DNA of 64,000 nt from the NCBI GenBank assembly GCA_916700875.1, contig CAKAKS010000066.1, forward strand, positions 14,814,361 through 14,878,360, written 5' to 3'. The notes below the pieces were generated by a model, which was not told the DNA's origin, made no database searches, and saw only the letters and a list, made by a program, of their open reading frames with translations. Source of the DNA: Sebastes aleutianus. Taxonomy: Eukaryota; Chordata; Actinopteri; Perciformes; Sebastidae. Positions within the stretch are counted from its first letter, which is position 1. Each line of letters begins with the position of its first letter. Both the position numbers and the translations under genes were made by a program. Positions 38,201 through 49,810 of the stretch are shown piece after piece.

Positions 38201-41200
38201 AATTAACATTTTGTTATTTGGATGGTAGCAGAAGTTTCAGAGGTGGATATCTCAAATATCTGCATGAAAAAATATGTTTTTGTGATTTGGGTGTACTGAC
38301 CCTTTAAGGTGGTTCTGTCTGCAGGCCTGCAATGAGTCCGGTCAGCCACTGGAAGGGGCTAAAGCCCGTCTGGAGGAGCTGAAGGAGAGTCTGTACCAGA
38401 AGGAGAGAGAGATCACTGAGCTGCTGGAGGCAGAGAGGAGCCCCATCCCTCCCATCCCTCCGCCGCCCTGCAGCGTTCTGCTGCCCACTGTCATACACAA
38501 GGTGCTGCTCAACTATTAAACTACTGTATGTTTAAACCAACTGGTCACTACCTGTGTGTGTCAAATGATAGGCTACTGTATATACTTTATTCTGTTTTCT
38601 TAGACATCACCCTGATTTTATGACTTTGATGACAACTAAGACTTTTGTTGTGTAGGCTCATGCTGTCTGCAGTGCAGTGGCTGAGACCAGAGCTCTTTTG
38701 GACCTGATGATTGAGGAGAACCGGGTCGCTCTAGTAGAAGCCAGAGACAAACTGGACCGTCTACAGATGGCTAAAGAAGACCAAGAGGATAAGACCACTG
38801 ACCAAGAGGGGTTAGACATCATGGAAACAGTTTGCAAATATAAAACAATAAATTACTTCTTATTGGTTGGAATAGCCGCAGGTTAAATTGAGCCAATATT
38901 CTCATTGTCTTCCTTTTGTGATCAGGTGATACTCAAGACCCATAATAAACTGGAGGCAGAGGCTGCTATAGGCCTACCAAATATATAGATTATATTAACA
39001 ATGCATGAAATAAAAGACTAGTCTCCATTTAGGCAAGGGAGTTTCAACAAAAGGCCTAAATGTATAGGCCAAAATAAAAGAGGTAAGGAGTAAATTGTAC
39101 AGTTAATACATAAACCAAATCAATAAATAAACAGGCAAAGAAACAACATGAGGCTAGACTGCATCAGCATCATGGAGGTTAGTGTAAACCTATGCGTAAA
39201 ATAAAAATAGGAAATTGTCACAACATATGCAGGCAAATTATGGATAAAACACCACTACACACGAACCAATTTGTGCCGAATCAAAACTGTTCTACAACAC
39301 TAATTTACCTACTCACAGCAGGCAAAGGTGACTTAAACCACGTGCAAGATGGCTACTCTCCACTCAGTTACCACTTTAACACAACTGATAGAAAAATAAA
39401 ACAGAAAATAGCCCATCCAATGGATTAGTTAAAGGCAAACCAAAATCTAATAAGTCTGGGAAAAACAGTATTTGGCTCCTCTAGTAGTGTCTCTGATTAA
39501 AAACTATAAAGAAACAGAAGCATATTAATATAGAAAAGGAAACTTTACATACAAAACATAGGTAATGTAAAAAATAAATAATATACCTTGAGACTGGAAC
39601 ACAATCCCCTCCCCAAGGTTTATAAAGAACCATGTTAATATTGTATTAAAAACTAAAAAACTAGCATCTTTTCTGCTTGAGCATTCCTTGTTTCTGGACT
39701 GATGTGCCTAAACATCACTCCAAGTTTTAGTCCCTCACCAGACATGAGCCAAAATGTAATGGTGCTACAATTTCATTATTAAAATCATGCTTTAAAACAC
39801 GTTTTTGAAAAGGGGAGCCTACCAAATCAAACACCAAACAAAGGCTGGTCTCAGCTGCTCTCTCAGGTGTGTCTTAGTGCAGGAAGGAAGGCTCAGGTGA
39901 ACTTCCCACCCACTTTTATAGACTCTGCCCTTTGCCTGGGTCCTTTCTGGGTCCTAGTGCTAACCTAGCTTTTATCTTCCCTTCCACACTTTTATTGTCT
40001 GAAATATAACAATGATTCTCTTTCACTTCTCAGGTTAGATGAATATGAGTTAAGTCTCTCTTCACTACAAGAAACAGTGAGGGGGTACGAGGTCTCTCAA
40101 CTGGCTTTGGACTGCATCAAAACTGGAGAAAGCCCTGTAGTAAATGGTGAATACATACACCATTAATTATAATAATTGCATCTACAAAAGCTGGTCACGT
40201 TCATGTACATCAGTCTTGCTGTACAACAACTGTATACTTCTGTGTCTGCACTACCTGTGGCTTACAGGTGCATCACTTACCAGTATGTGGTATTAATTTC
40301 TGTTTCGCTCAGACTGCGACGCGGTCTCAGAGCTGGAGGACATCTTGGGACGAGGGACAATCCGAACCACAGAGGGAGTGAAGAGTGTTGGACAGCAGCT
40401 TCTCTTGCTGCAGGATCAGGTTGGTCTTTTATCACACAGGTCAAAGGTCAGGTGAGGCCTCAGCGATGGTGACCTCCCAGCTGCCCTCTATATATTAAAT
40501 GAATCAAGGAATATTAATAATCTATCTAGTTCAAGTAGCTACAAACACGTTTTACATCTATTCTCCAGCGTCATATAGCTGTGTGTTATCGTGCTCTTCT
40601 CTCAAGCTAAAGCAAGTTAAAGACGAGAAAAAGAAAATAATTGAGAACTACACTTCAGAAAGGACAATGAGGAAGAAGTACTACAATATGGTGGAAGACA
40701 TGAAAGGTACACATTAGCCAGCATTATTGTTCGTTGTTCTCAGTCTAACCCTTACTTTTTTTTTAAGTTGTTGAGGTTTCATGTCTTATTTTTTAGGTAA
40801 AATCAGGGTGTTTTGTCGGATTCGACCGGTGAACCGATGCGAGGTTTCGCATGGTGGAGCCATGGTTGTGGAGAAAATAGATGATTACTCTGTCACCATG
40901 GAAACCCCTCGTGGGCCGAGGGAGTTTCAGTTCGACAAGGTGTTCGGTGCTGAAGTCTCTCAGGAAGACCTGTTTCACGACACCAACAGGTGAGGGGGGA
41001 TATGCTTCCCACTCGGGGACCAATACATTATATTCACAAATCTACCATAACACACATATAATGGGCCCCAAAAGTGTATCCTTTGATCCACCATTAAGTA
41101 GTTTCTGATAGTTTATAGTACAAATTTGTGCCAATTCATCTTAAAGTAAAAGTACAGTTATTTAAATCACACTGATGGAGGCCTGTAATCAAATTACAGC

Positions 41201-43441
41201 TCAGCAGTAGAGGATATATTTCCCCACAGGCTGATCCAGTCGGCTATCGATGGTTACAACGTCTGTATCTTTGCGTATGGCCAGACGGGCTCAGGGAAGA
41301 CCTTCACCATGGTGGGGGACAAGGAGCAGAAGAACCCCGGGATCATGCCGAGATCTTTTAATGCCATATTTGATATCATACGGGAGAGCAGCACCAAATT
41401 CGACTTTAAGGTATCAGACAGTGTATCACCGATGTAATTAGATCTCATCTGGGAGATAGAAAAGACATCATCTCTCCTCTTCCTCCTCTTTCCTGTGCTT
41501 CTTCATCCTTCTTCCTCAGGTTTCGGCCTACATGCTGGAGCTGTACAATGACAGGCTGCAGGACCTCTTTGTGAGCCAGGCCGGTGAGGCCCATCATGCA
41601 CAGCCCCAGTCCCATGGCCAGGTCAGGCGGGTGGAGATAAAGAAGAACAGAAAAGGGGTTGTGTTCGCCCAAGGAGCAGAGACAAAAGAGGCCTCCAGTG
41701 CCCAGGAGCTCTACGCTCTGTTCCAGCAGGCCTGCGCCAACCGACACATCTCTGCCACCAGTGAGTCCTTTATACCGTGCCGTGCTGCCCAGTACAAACA
41801 GGGCCCTGCTAAATGGTTTGGATTAATCGCGTTAGTCACAGTCAGTGTGACGGGGCGGCAGCTAGGTACATCATTACTGGACCGGGCGGTGAGCGGCGGA
41901 GCAGCCAAACTGTGAATCAGCATCCTGCAGGAAGAGGAGAAACATTGTGTTATAGATGCACACAGAGTCATTACAGGATGCACCGAATGTTTTACTGAGC
42001 ACTAAGAACTACAAAATGATTTACATCAATTACAAATAGTCCCATAAAAAATGCTCAACACACTTTCAAGTACTATAGAGGGAAGCATGGTACAATATAT
42101 TAAAGAATACTAGTGTTGTCACATTTTCTGTTTATGCTTTTATTGGTAATTATGCTATTTTTTCATCTTTAATCATAAACTTGACTAAAGCTGAAATTAT
42201 TAGATAATTAATTAATCTGCAACAACTTTGACAATCGTTTTAGTCGTTTCTCAAGAAAAAAAAGCCAAATATTCTCAAATTTGCTGCTTTTTTTCTGTTT
42301 TATATGACTCTAAATTGAACGATTTTTGACTTGTGGTCAGACAAAGCAAGCTATTTGAAGCATTTCATAAACAAAACAATTAATCATTTGATCTAAATGA
42401 TGATATGAAGATTCCAGATCAATAATAAAACAATAATCGACAATCGATAATTGTTAGTTGCAGCCACAGTGTAAGCTATCAAAGTCCACTCAGGGCCTTT
42501 TATGTCGTGCATTGTTTCCCAAGAGATGAATGTGGAGAGTTCCCGCTCCCATCTCATCGTCTGCATCATGGTGGAGAGCAGGAATCTGACCAATGGGAGC
42601 GTGAGTACCGGGAAGCTGAGCCTCGTGGACCTGGCAGGCAGTGAGAGGGCAGCCAAGACCGGTGCCAAGGACCACCAGCTAAAGGTTGGCTCATATGTAA
42701 TGTTTTGATTGGCCCTTCAAGTGATTGTGACGACGACTGAAAGTATCAGATATTCCTCTCGTCCTCTGCAGGAGGCTAACTCCATTAACAAGTCTCTGAG
42801 TGCCCTGGGTGATGTGATCTCAGCCTTGTCTGCTGAACTGCCACATGTACCATACAGGAATAGCAAGCTGACACAGGTAATGATAAAAAAAAAAAAAGCA
42901 GTATACTTTTGATTTTGAGTGAATTCAAACAGACAAAAATCATAAAAACTGTAGCAATGAACAACAAGCTGCTTATGCGTGGTCATGGACTGTAATGTGG
43001 CCATTCGTCCCTCTCAGATGATGCAGGACTCCCTTGGTGGAAACGCCAAAACCCTCATGATCGTCAACATCTCGCCTTCAGAATGCAACCTCGATGAGAC
43101 GCTAACATCTCTCGTGTAAGAGACAAATATTGAGATCCATCTTTTCATTATCTGAATGCTAACAAACTCCTAATAACATCCTGAACCTTCCAGCTATGCG
43201 ACCAGAGTGAAGGCCATAACCAACAACGCTCAGAGACACGTGGACAGCAAAGAGATTGCCCAGCTGAAAGAGGTGCATGTGTTACAAAACATGAATCAAT
43301 ATGTAGAATAAAACTAAAAATGTTTTTTTGATGGCCACATTGAAACAGCCACTAACCTTATTTTTGTTTTCTTTTTTCTTTTTCTGATAGGTGATCACGA
43401 GGCTGAGGTCAGGACAGACAGTGGACGAGGAGGACGTTTGA
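32279..43441 (+). CDS. Kinesin-14 with C-terminal motor, KCBP-like
   Basis: Join of 21 coding exons: 32279-32381, 33140-33328, 36023-36141, 36504-36596, 36667-36789, 37091-37183, 37330-37390, 37483-37625, 38325-38501, 38656-38810, 40034-40146, 40313-40419, 40607-40706, 40797-40989, 41230-41410, 41520-41760, 42524-42684, 42772-42876, 43018-43115, 43194-43272, 43391-43441; 2685 nt, 894 residues, every phase consistent. An unstructured N-terminus (~130 aa) leads into a long charged coiled-coil stalk, then a C-terminal kinesin motor starting at KIRVFCRIRPVN. The motor has the P-loop GQTGSGKT, switch I NVESSRSH and switch II DLAGSE. Motor-last order is the mark of minus-end-directed kinesin-14. 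The end of the motor (GNAKTLMIVNISPSE, LVYATRVKAITNNAQ, SKEIAQLKEVI) resembles KCBP rather than KIFC1/KIFC3. There is no MyTH4 or FERM domain, and only about 15 residues follow the motor. The start is the only in-frame ATG of its exon; that exon begins with an acceptor (32188-32189), so an upstream noncoding exon exists. Exon 4 start follows the translated frame. Confidence 0.88.
34768..35189. mobile_element. Probable hAT-like element (GCAAGAATCTGGCGATACG family)
   Basis: The left end is TTAAGGGTGCAAGAAAATATTG and the right end reads CCAGATTCTTGCCAATACATAGCCCTA, with ATATCGCAATATATTG-rich interior. The flanks TCTGCAGG and ATTGCAGG agree at six of eight positions. It lies in intron 2 of the kinesin gene. 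Confidence 0.55.
35264..35941. repeat. Terminal-inverted-repeat element of unknown class
   Basis: TAATAAGGGTACA near 35264 is matched inversely by TGTACCCTTATTA near 35941. The next bases of each end also pair approximately, around ACATTAACTAATG. No coding capacity and no clear target duplication. It ends about 80 bases before kinesin exon 3. Confidence 0.5.
37684..38130. repeat. Interspersed repeat, family B, copy 2
   Basis: It begins ACATTCTCATCCCAACTCGTCACATACC and ends AGGAATGAGAACAGG, inverse-related termini, with TATAGTTAGGTTTAGGAAA and TTAATGGAACGCCC inside. It lies in the kinesin intron between the exons ending 37625 and starting 38325. Relative to copy 1 it is inverted. Confidence 0.55.
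38811..40033. other. Kinesin intron of unidentified content
   Basis: Intron 10 of the kinesin gene, AT-rich, about 1.2 kb. I recognise no transposon ends, exon or RNA in it. Confidence 0.4.
42185..42464. repeat. GGGCTGCAAC-family hAT-like repeat
   Basis: Landmarks in order: AAATTATTAGATAATTAATTAATC, TTCTCAAGAAAAAAAAGCC, TGTGGTCAGACAAA, AATCGACAATCGATAATTG, GTTAGTTGCAGCC. It lies in the kinesin intron just before the switch I exon. Confidence 0.65.
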
Positions 43442-43666
43442 ACTGTAGTGTGTATGACAGTGGAGGAAAGTGTTGAACTGGGATTGTTTGGACCATTTCT
43501 TGAGTGGACTGTACGTGCTAATGAACTAGCATGTATTCTAATTAATTTGAATGTTTAATTTGATCACATGGAGGGATGGCTGACATCACTCACAGTTGCA
43601 TTCAGGGATTGCGTGCAGTTTGTTAATGGGTGCTGCCTGCCAGGGTCCATAGAATGAGGATCCCAC

Positions 43667-43672
43667 AATAAA
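43667..43672 (+). terminator. Poly(A) signal of the kinesin gene
   Basis: AATAAA 226 bases after the kinesin TGA stop, with no competing signal between them. It predicts a short 3' UTR of about 245 bases. Confidence 0.6.
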
Positions 43673-44118
43673 AGGGGCCCCACGTGTAACTAAAGAGGCA
43701 AATAGTCCGTTGGTCATTCAGTTTGCACTCCTATTGTATGTGGGGAAAAGGCCCATTAGAGAGGTTAAGTCTCCAGGGCCCATGACCTGTTCTTATACTA
43801 TTACAGGGTCATATCACATGGCTGGGAATGGACACTCTCAAACACGCAAAGGCCATGTCCTGTTGCTGTTTTCTTTTTTTTCAGAGAGGCAGCGATCAGG
43901 TTTACTAAAATTAGGGATATATTTATGACAGAAGGTAAAGACAGCTGTATTAAAAAGTGCCAGAGTTTGCAGGGGGAAATAGCAGATTTGTGTAATTTGT
44001 AGGTGTTAATACATCAAATGAACTAGGCCTCCAAGGTTTTCTTTCCCTTTATATGTTTATATGGTCCTGTTTTGTATAGGTGACTATGTGGAGAAGAAAT
44101 ACAGTAATTTAGCTGAAG

Positions 44119-44809
44119 CAGTGTTGTAGTCATGACCACCTAAACCAAGACCAAGTTAAGACCAAGACTTTGAGGGGTTGAGACCGAGTCAAGCCCAAGA
44201 CTTTGACGAGTTGAGACCGAGTCAAGCCCAAGACTTTGAGGAGTTGAGACCGAGCCAAGCCCAAGACTTTGAGGAGTTGAGACCGAGTCAAGCCCAAGAC
44301 TTTGAGGAGTTGAGACCAAGTTAAGACCAAGACTTCGAGGGGTTGAGACAGAGTCGAGACAAAACTTTGAGGGGTTGAGACCGAGTCGAGACCAAGACCA
44401 AGGCAGAAGACCAAGTAAAGACCAAGTCCAGACTAGTGCGAGTCCCACACTGCATGACACACTTACGATAAAATGTGGAACATGTAGACCGTAGGCACTC
44501 CTCAAATCAATTTGAAAGAGCCACATTCCCATAAAAACACCAAGAGAAAACTAAATATTCCTCTTCATTCACCTCTTTTATTGCCATGTATAATGTGTAT
44601 ATTGTATGTATAAGTGCACCATGAGAAATGTATTGATAGAATAATCAAAAGGCATTGCAGAGGTGAATTTTATGTGTGGGAATTTTCCTTTGTTTTCTAT
44701 GAGCAAACACTAACATATAAAAAATCAGAGAATGCACAGACAGACCTTAGAAAAACTAGTCTTGAGACCAGTATCAAGACCAAGAACGATCTTGAGTACT
44801 ACAACACTG
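44119..44809. mobile_element. hAT-like element carrying an internal minisatellite
   Basis: Perfect 12-bp termini CAGTGTTGTAGT / ACTACAACACTG are flanked by AGCTGAAG (44111-44118) and AGCTGAAA (44810-44817), an 8-bp duplication with one mismatch. The left half consists of tandem ~33-bp units. It has no coding capacity and lies between the kinesin and cyp1d1 genes. Confidence 0.75.
44148..44410. repeat. ~33-bp minisatellite (GAGTTGAGACCGAGTCAAG-type units)
   Basis: About seven or eight units of roughly 33 bases, each containing AAGACTTTGAGG and GTTGAGACC. The array gives repetitive open frames on the minus strand (LGLDSVSTPQS periodicity), which are artefacts of the unit length being a multiple of three. 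Confidence 0.8.
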
Positions 44810-45503
44810 AGCTGAAAAGTAGAGATTGATTCTGGTGGGTATTGGCTTGTTTTTTGTCTCACTCCAGGGCTTTGGACTCAGACCAAAACAGTCACAGCAG
44901 AGTCGAGGCTTCAAACAGAACAGCTTGAGCCAGGCTGGCACGTCAGCGCTGATGCGGGATAACAGTTTCTATAAGAAGACCGTCTTTTGCCTGCAATTGG
45001 GCCCAATCTTAATTGTTCAGCACTTTTTAATCTAAACCGCGGGCCCCCCAAGTGCTTCTCTATGTTACGCCACATTAGAGCCATGATTCCCAGCTTTGCA
45101 TGCAGTGTTTTATTGGCTGCTTTAGATCAGCGGCCAGTCAGCACATGTTCCCTGTGATTTGTTATTCTTTAATGACGGCCATAGCTTGAATCATACTGTG
45201 AGCTCTGTGGACTAGAACAAAATGAGAGACAAAGACACAGAGAGTACATGGAGAGGGAACATGGTTGATGAGGGGGCCGGGGTCTCATCCTCTTGGTGTG
45301 TTTTGTTAATTAATCGACGCAAACAAATTCACCACTTTGCATACATGACCACACACAGACAAACTGGGGATGATGCCTTTAATACAGTAAATGGCTGAAG
45401 GTCTGCTGTCACTGAGGACACTCTGAGAGTTACAGCACTTTTTAAAACTTTTAAACGACAGGTTTTGCTTGAAAATAAAAGTATTGCTAGCGCAACGCAG
45501 AAG

Positions 45504-46085
45504 TTAAAGGGACTCTATGTAAGAACCTGTGGCCGTTACACAGTGAGGCGACACACGTCAGCTAAAACCACAATATCACTCTATATTTCACCTGCTTGGC
45601 AGTAATGTTAGCTGACCAAACGAAGATCTCTCAATGAATCAATGCTGATACTGTGTTTCCTGCTTCAGCCTCCCGACCGTGGTCAGATGGAACAGGGGAG
45701 ACACCGGAGTTTTGGTCGGAGACGATAACATAACTCTTCTGCAGTGTGTAGTGTGCGCGCATGCACGTGGGAGGTGGAGCGAGTGAGAACAAGCGCGGTG
45801 TGTGATTGAAGGCAAGCAGAGGAGCAGAGTGCAGCGTCGACTCCGGCCCTGGAGATCAGGGTTACGGTCTCCCCTGTGTCTTCTGGCCGTAGTCGGGGGG
45901 GCTGGAGCAGGATTAGTTGACACTGTTTTGCAAGACGGGCTTCACTAGATATAACTTTGCGGATTTGGTGCTTCTGTGTAGTTTGTGTTGGAACATCGTA
46001 GCCAAACGCGATCGCGCATGTGAAACACCGACCCGCAATGATTCATAAGAATGTATGTGTAAGAAGTTACAAACAGTCCCTTTAA
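45504..46085. mobile_element. piggyBac-like MITE (TTAA target)
   Basis: The left end TTAAAGGGACTCTATGTAAG and right end reading AGTCCCTTTAA share inverted AGGGACT termini bordered by TTAA. The middle is GC-richer than the flanks. It is 582 bp, in the kinesin-cyp1d1 intergenic region. Confidence 0.65.
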
Positions 46086-47196
46086 GCATTTTCCTTTTTA
46101 TTTTTCAAGTTACAAGTATGACCTCAGACGTTATGATATTCACCATCCATTCAAGTCTAACAACTCACTGGTCAACACTACTGTGACACTACTGTGTCTT
46201 TAACAGGTAGGACTCTGTTGGGAAAGACCTCAGTAGACTTTCCCTGAATAGATACAAGTTTAACAGAGTTAATACTGTCATGAACAAAACGTTCAAACTT
46301 TCCCTTTAAGGATAAGTAATTCTACCCGTCTCCTCTTTTTTCCATACGCCATGCTTCTTTACATTTAGCTTACAAAATTAGAAATGCCTGATTTCACACT
46401 CTGCTGCTGTCCTCTTTACCGCCCTCAAAGAGGTCTGGGACTGTATCTAATCTGAGTGTGTGGGAGGTCACAGCACTGATGGGAGAGGAGGAGGATGTTC
46501 AAAAAGACTGCATGTCTTAATATATATATTTGTGTCATTCCTCAGAGGGCCACTGGGTGAGACTTTGGAGATTTTAGCAGATGAGTTAGCTCAACAGTGT
46601 TTGCCTTGAAGCTACGATAAAAGAGGAGGAGGAGCTATAGGGGAGGGGGATAAGGACAGGAAGAAGACAAGGACATCAGGGGGACGAGGAGATGAAAGGA
46701 ATCTGACTGATGAGGAGGAGATAAGAGAGAAGTTGAAGCGAGGAGGAGGAGGAGGAGAGGGCGGACGAAGAGTGAGGATGAACCCTGCGTGAACACAGTT
46801 TGAGGCCTGAGGCGCTGAACGCCAATCTGAAACACCCTCTCTCTCCCTCCCTTAGTGTTTAACTGTAACTAATAACTTAAGATAAAGGCTTTTAATGAGG
46901 CGCTGTTTTCAATTTCATTTTTAATGTGGCGGGACAGGAAGGCGGAGGGACCCTTTCAAAGTACGGGCACAGAGGCACTTTGAATGACCCTCCATTGTCT
47001 TAAACATTGTGTTCAATACAGAAACTAAGTTAGTTCATATTCTATGCTATTTATAGCTACTTTTTAAAATCTTAGAAACATATTTATACGTACAGTATAT
47101 TTCCCTTTTGGTTAACCAAATATGGTGGCTAATAATAAGAATAATTAGAAATTGTGTTGTGATATTCCAAAACATCCACACAGAGCATCATTTGGT

Positions 47197-49753
47197 CTAA
47201 AACCTCGAGGAGATGGTAATCCTGTACGGACGCGGTTTCATAGTCAGACCAAAATCGGTGCTGAGATCCAGCTCCTGCCCTGGAACATTTTCAATCCGCA
47301 GCCCGTGGAGCAGCGTGGCGAGAAAGACAAACATCTCCAAACGTGCAAATCCATCGCCGAGGCAGCGTCTCTTCCCCATGCCGAAGATGAGGACCTTCTC
47401 CGTCAGCTCCTTGTTGAGGAGTCCCGAGGAACCCAGGAAGCGTTCGGGGCGAAACGTGTCCGGGTCTCCCCAAAGGTCACTGGGACAGAGTGAAAAACAT
47501 GAAGATCAACAAAGCGATAAAACAGAGAAACACATTTTTATCAACTGATAAGAAGATGTTTAAACACTTCACTCTTTACTGATACACATGTCTTATGAAA
47601 GTAATATTCAAAGTCATAATGTAGTGATGATTGCTACTCACACATCATGATTGACTTGATACTGGTTAATGAAGACACAGGTGTCTTTGGGAATGAAATA
47701 TCCATTCAGGGTGATGTTTCTCGTGGTACTGAGGGGAGAAAACCAGAGTTTTAACAGCAATACAGACAACTGTAAACATGAATGCACTGAAAACAAAAGT
47801 CTTACCAGTGAGGAATGGTGAAAGGGACGTATGAAGCGTGGCGAAACACTTCGTACATGAACGCCTCCGTGAAAGGCATCTTGGGCTTATCTGAAAACCT
47901 GGGCAGTCTGGCTGTACCAATGTGGTCGTCTACGAAAGAGAAAAAAAACACCATTAGTATAATATAAACTGGAAAAACAAAGTTCGGAAACTTGTGTTTG
48001 GTTGATTATTTCTCTGTTGTTCCAATGCTAATGGTCATTGTATTTTACATCGTTGGAAAGCCTGTTTATTTACCTTCGCAATGATGTCCAACTTGTAAGG
48101 ATCATGCATTTGTGGGATGAGCGGCACAGCTGATTATGTGGGTAGCGCCCAAGAAAAATTTGCCAAAATGCTCCGTCAATGGTAAACAGTGTATTCTCCT
48201 GTTGGTGTTGACTCTTGTTTTGAGTTGTTTGGTGGATTGGATGATTGAACTCTCTTTCAGTAACAAGGAACAAACAAGACATATTGATTCATTTAATACA
48301 CCGTCAGGAGCCTCAGTAGTGGTGGAAGATCCATACGCAGCCACAACAGCCTGGCACCTCCTCCTCATGCTGGTCACCAACCTGGTCACACGTTGCTGTG
48401 GGATGGCGTTCCATTCCTCAACCAAGATTCGTTGCAGGTCAGCCAACGAGGTTGTGTTGGTCACTCTAACACGTACAAGCTGATCCCACAAGTGTTGAAT
48501 TGGGTTGAGGTCTGGACTCTTGGCAGGCCGTTCCATTCTCTCTACTCCCACATTGTGGAGGTAGTCTGTGATAACCCTGGCTCTGTGGGGGCGAGCGTTG
48601 TCATCTTGGAGGATGAAGTTAGGGCCCAGATTGTGGAGATATGGGATCGCCACTGGCTGCAGAATCTCATCCCGATATCTCACTGCATTGAGATGGCCTT
48701 CAATGATGACAAGCCTTGTTTTGCCAGTGAGGGAGATGCCGCCCCCCCCCCCCACACCATGACACTGCCCCCACCAAAAGCTGTTACTCCATCGGTTCAA
48801 CAATCAGCATAGCGTTCTCCGCGTCGTCTCCATACTTTGACCCTGCCATCCAACTTTGGCAGACAGAACCTGGACTCATCACTGAACATGACATTCCCCC
48901 ACATGTTCAGGTTCCATTGTCTGTGTTGTCGACACCAGCGCAAACGGGCCTGACCGTGAAGGGCAGTCATTGCAGGCTTCCTGGTAGCCTTATGAGAATA
49001 CACTGTTTACCATTGGCAGAGCATTTTGGCAAATTTTTCTTGGGCGCTACCCACATAATCAGCTGTGCTGCTCATCCCACAAATGCATGATCCTTACAAG
49101 TTAGACATCATTGCGAAGATAAATAAACAGGCTTTCCAACGATGTAAAATACAATGCCAATTAGCATTGTAACAACAGAGAAATTATCCACCAAACACAA
49201 GTGTCCGAACTTTGTTTTTCCAGTATATATATATATATATATATATATAACCATTATAATGGGGTCTTGAAGGACATGGCCTCTGAACTAAGATGCAGAT
49301 GCTGCATCATCATTAGTTTTCTTTCTAGACTTTAAATAAGTCAAAGGTTCCCAGTCTGTAAAAGCTAGCTGCACTTCAGTTCATCAGGGGTTAAAAGGGC
49401 TGAGATGTGTTGCGTTTTTAACATGCACTTCACAAATAATTACAATGACATAAAGTATGCTTGTCTTTCAAATGACTGTAATTAAAAATATTGCTCTCAT
49501 TCGTTCACTAATAAGGTTTCCAGTAAAGTGGTGAGCTTTACTGTAAACAGTAGAATAAAACCTTCACACTCAATTAATTGTGTTAATTTATAATTAATTG
49601 AAGTGATGAGTAAGTGAAGAATTTCAAACTATGTGTGTTGACATAGTTTGCCTTGCGTGTTACCGCCTTTGTGTCGGTCTGGAACAACTCTCTAACCTTT
49701 CTTTCTTTCTCTCTCTCTCTGGCTATTTGTGCCTCCCTCCCTGATTCATCCTG

Positions 49754-49810
<57 letters not shown>

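Larger units (their letters stand above)
43673..47196. other. Intergenic stretch between kinesin and cyp1d1
   Basis: The two genes converge here, so it should hold only their 3' ends. Contents seen: the minisatellite-bearing hAT-like element, the MITE at 45504-46085, and a GA-rich tract at about 46620-46770. No canonical AATAAA was found for cyp1d1 within 300 bases of its stop. Confidence 0.5.

Noticed and set aside
44130..44532. Repetitive LGLDSVSTPQS protein on the minus strand
   Set aside because: A 33-bp minisatellite inside a hAT-like element; open only because the unit is a multiple of three.
47641..47643. First GT of GTGTGAG as the donor of cyp1d1 exon 6
   Set aside because: It would place a TGA at the start of the next exon; using the second GT (GTGAGT) restores the frame into VDLWGDP.
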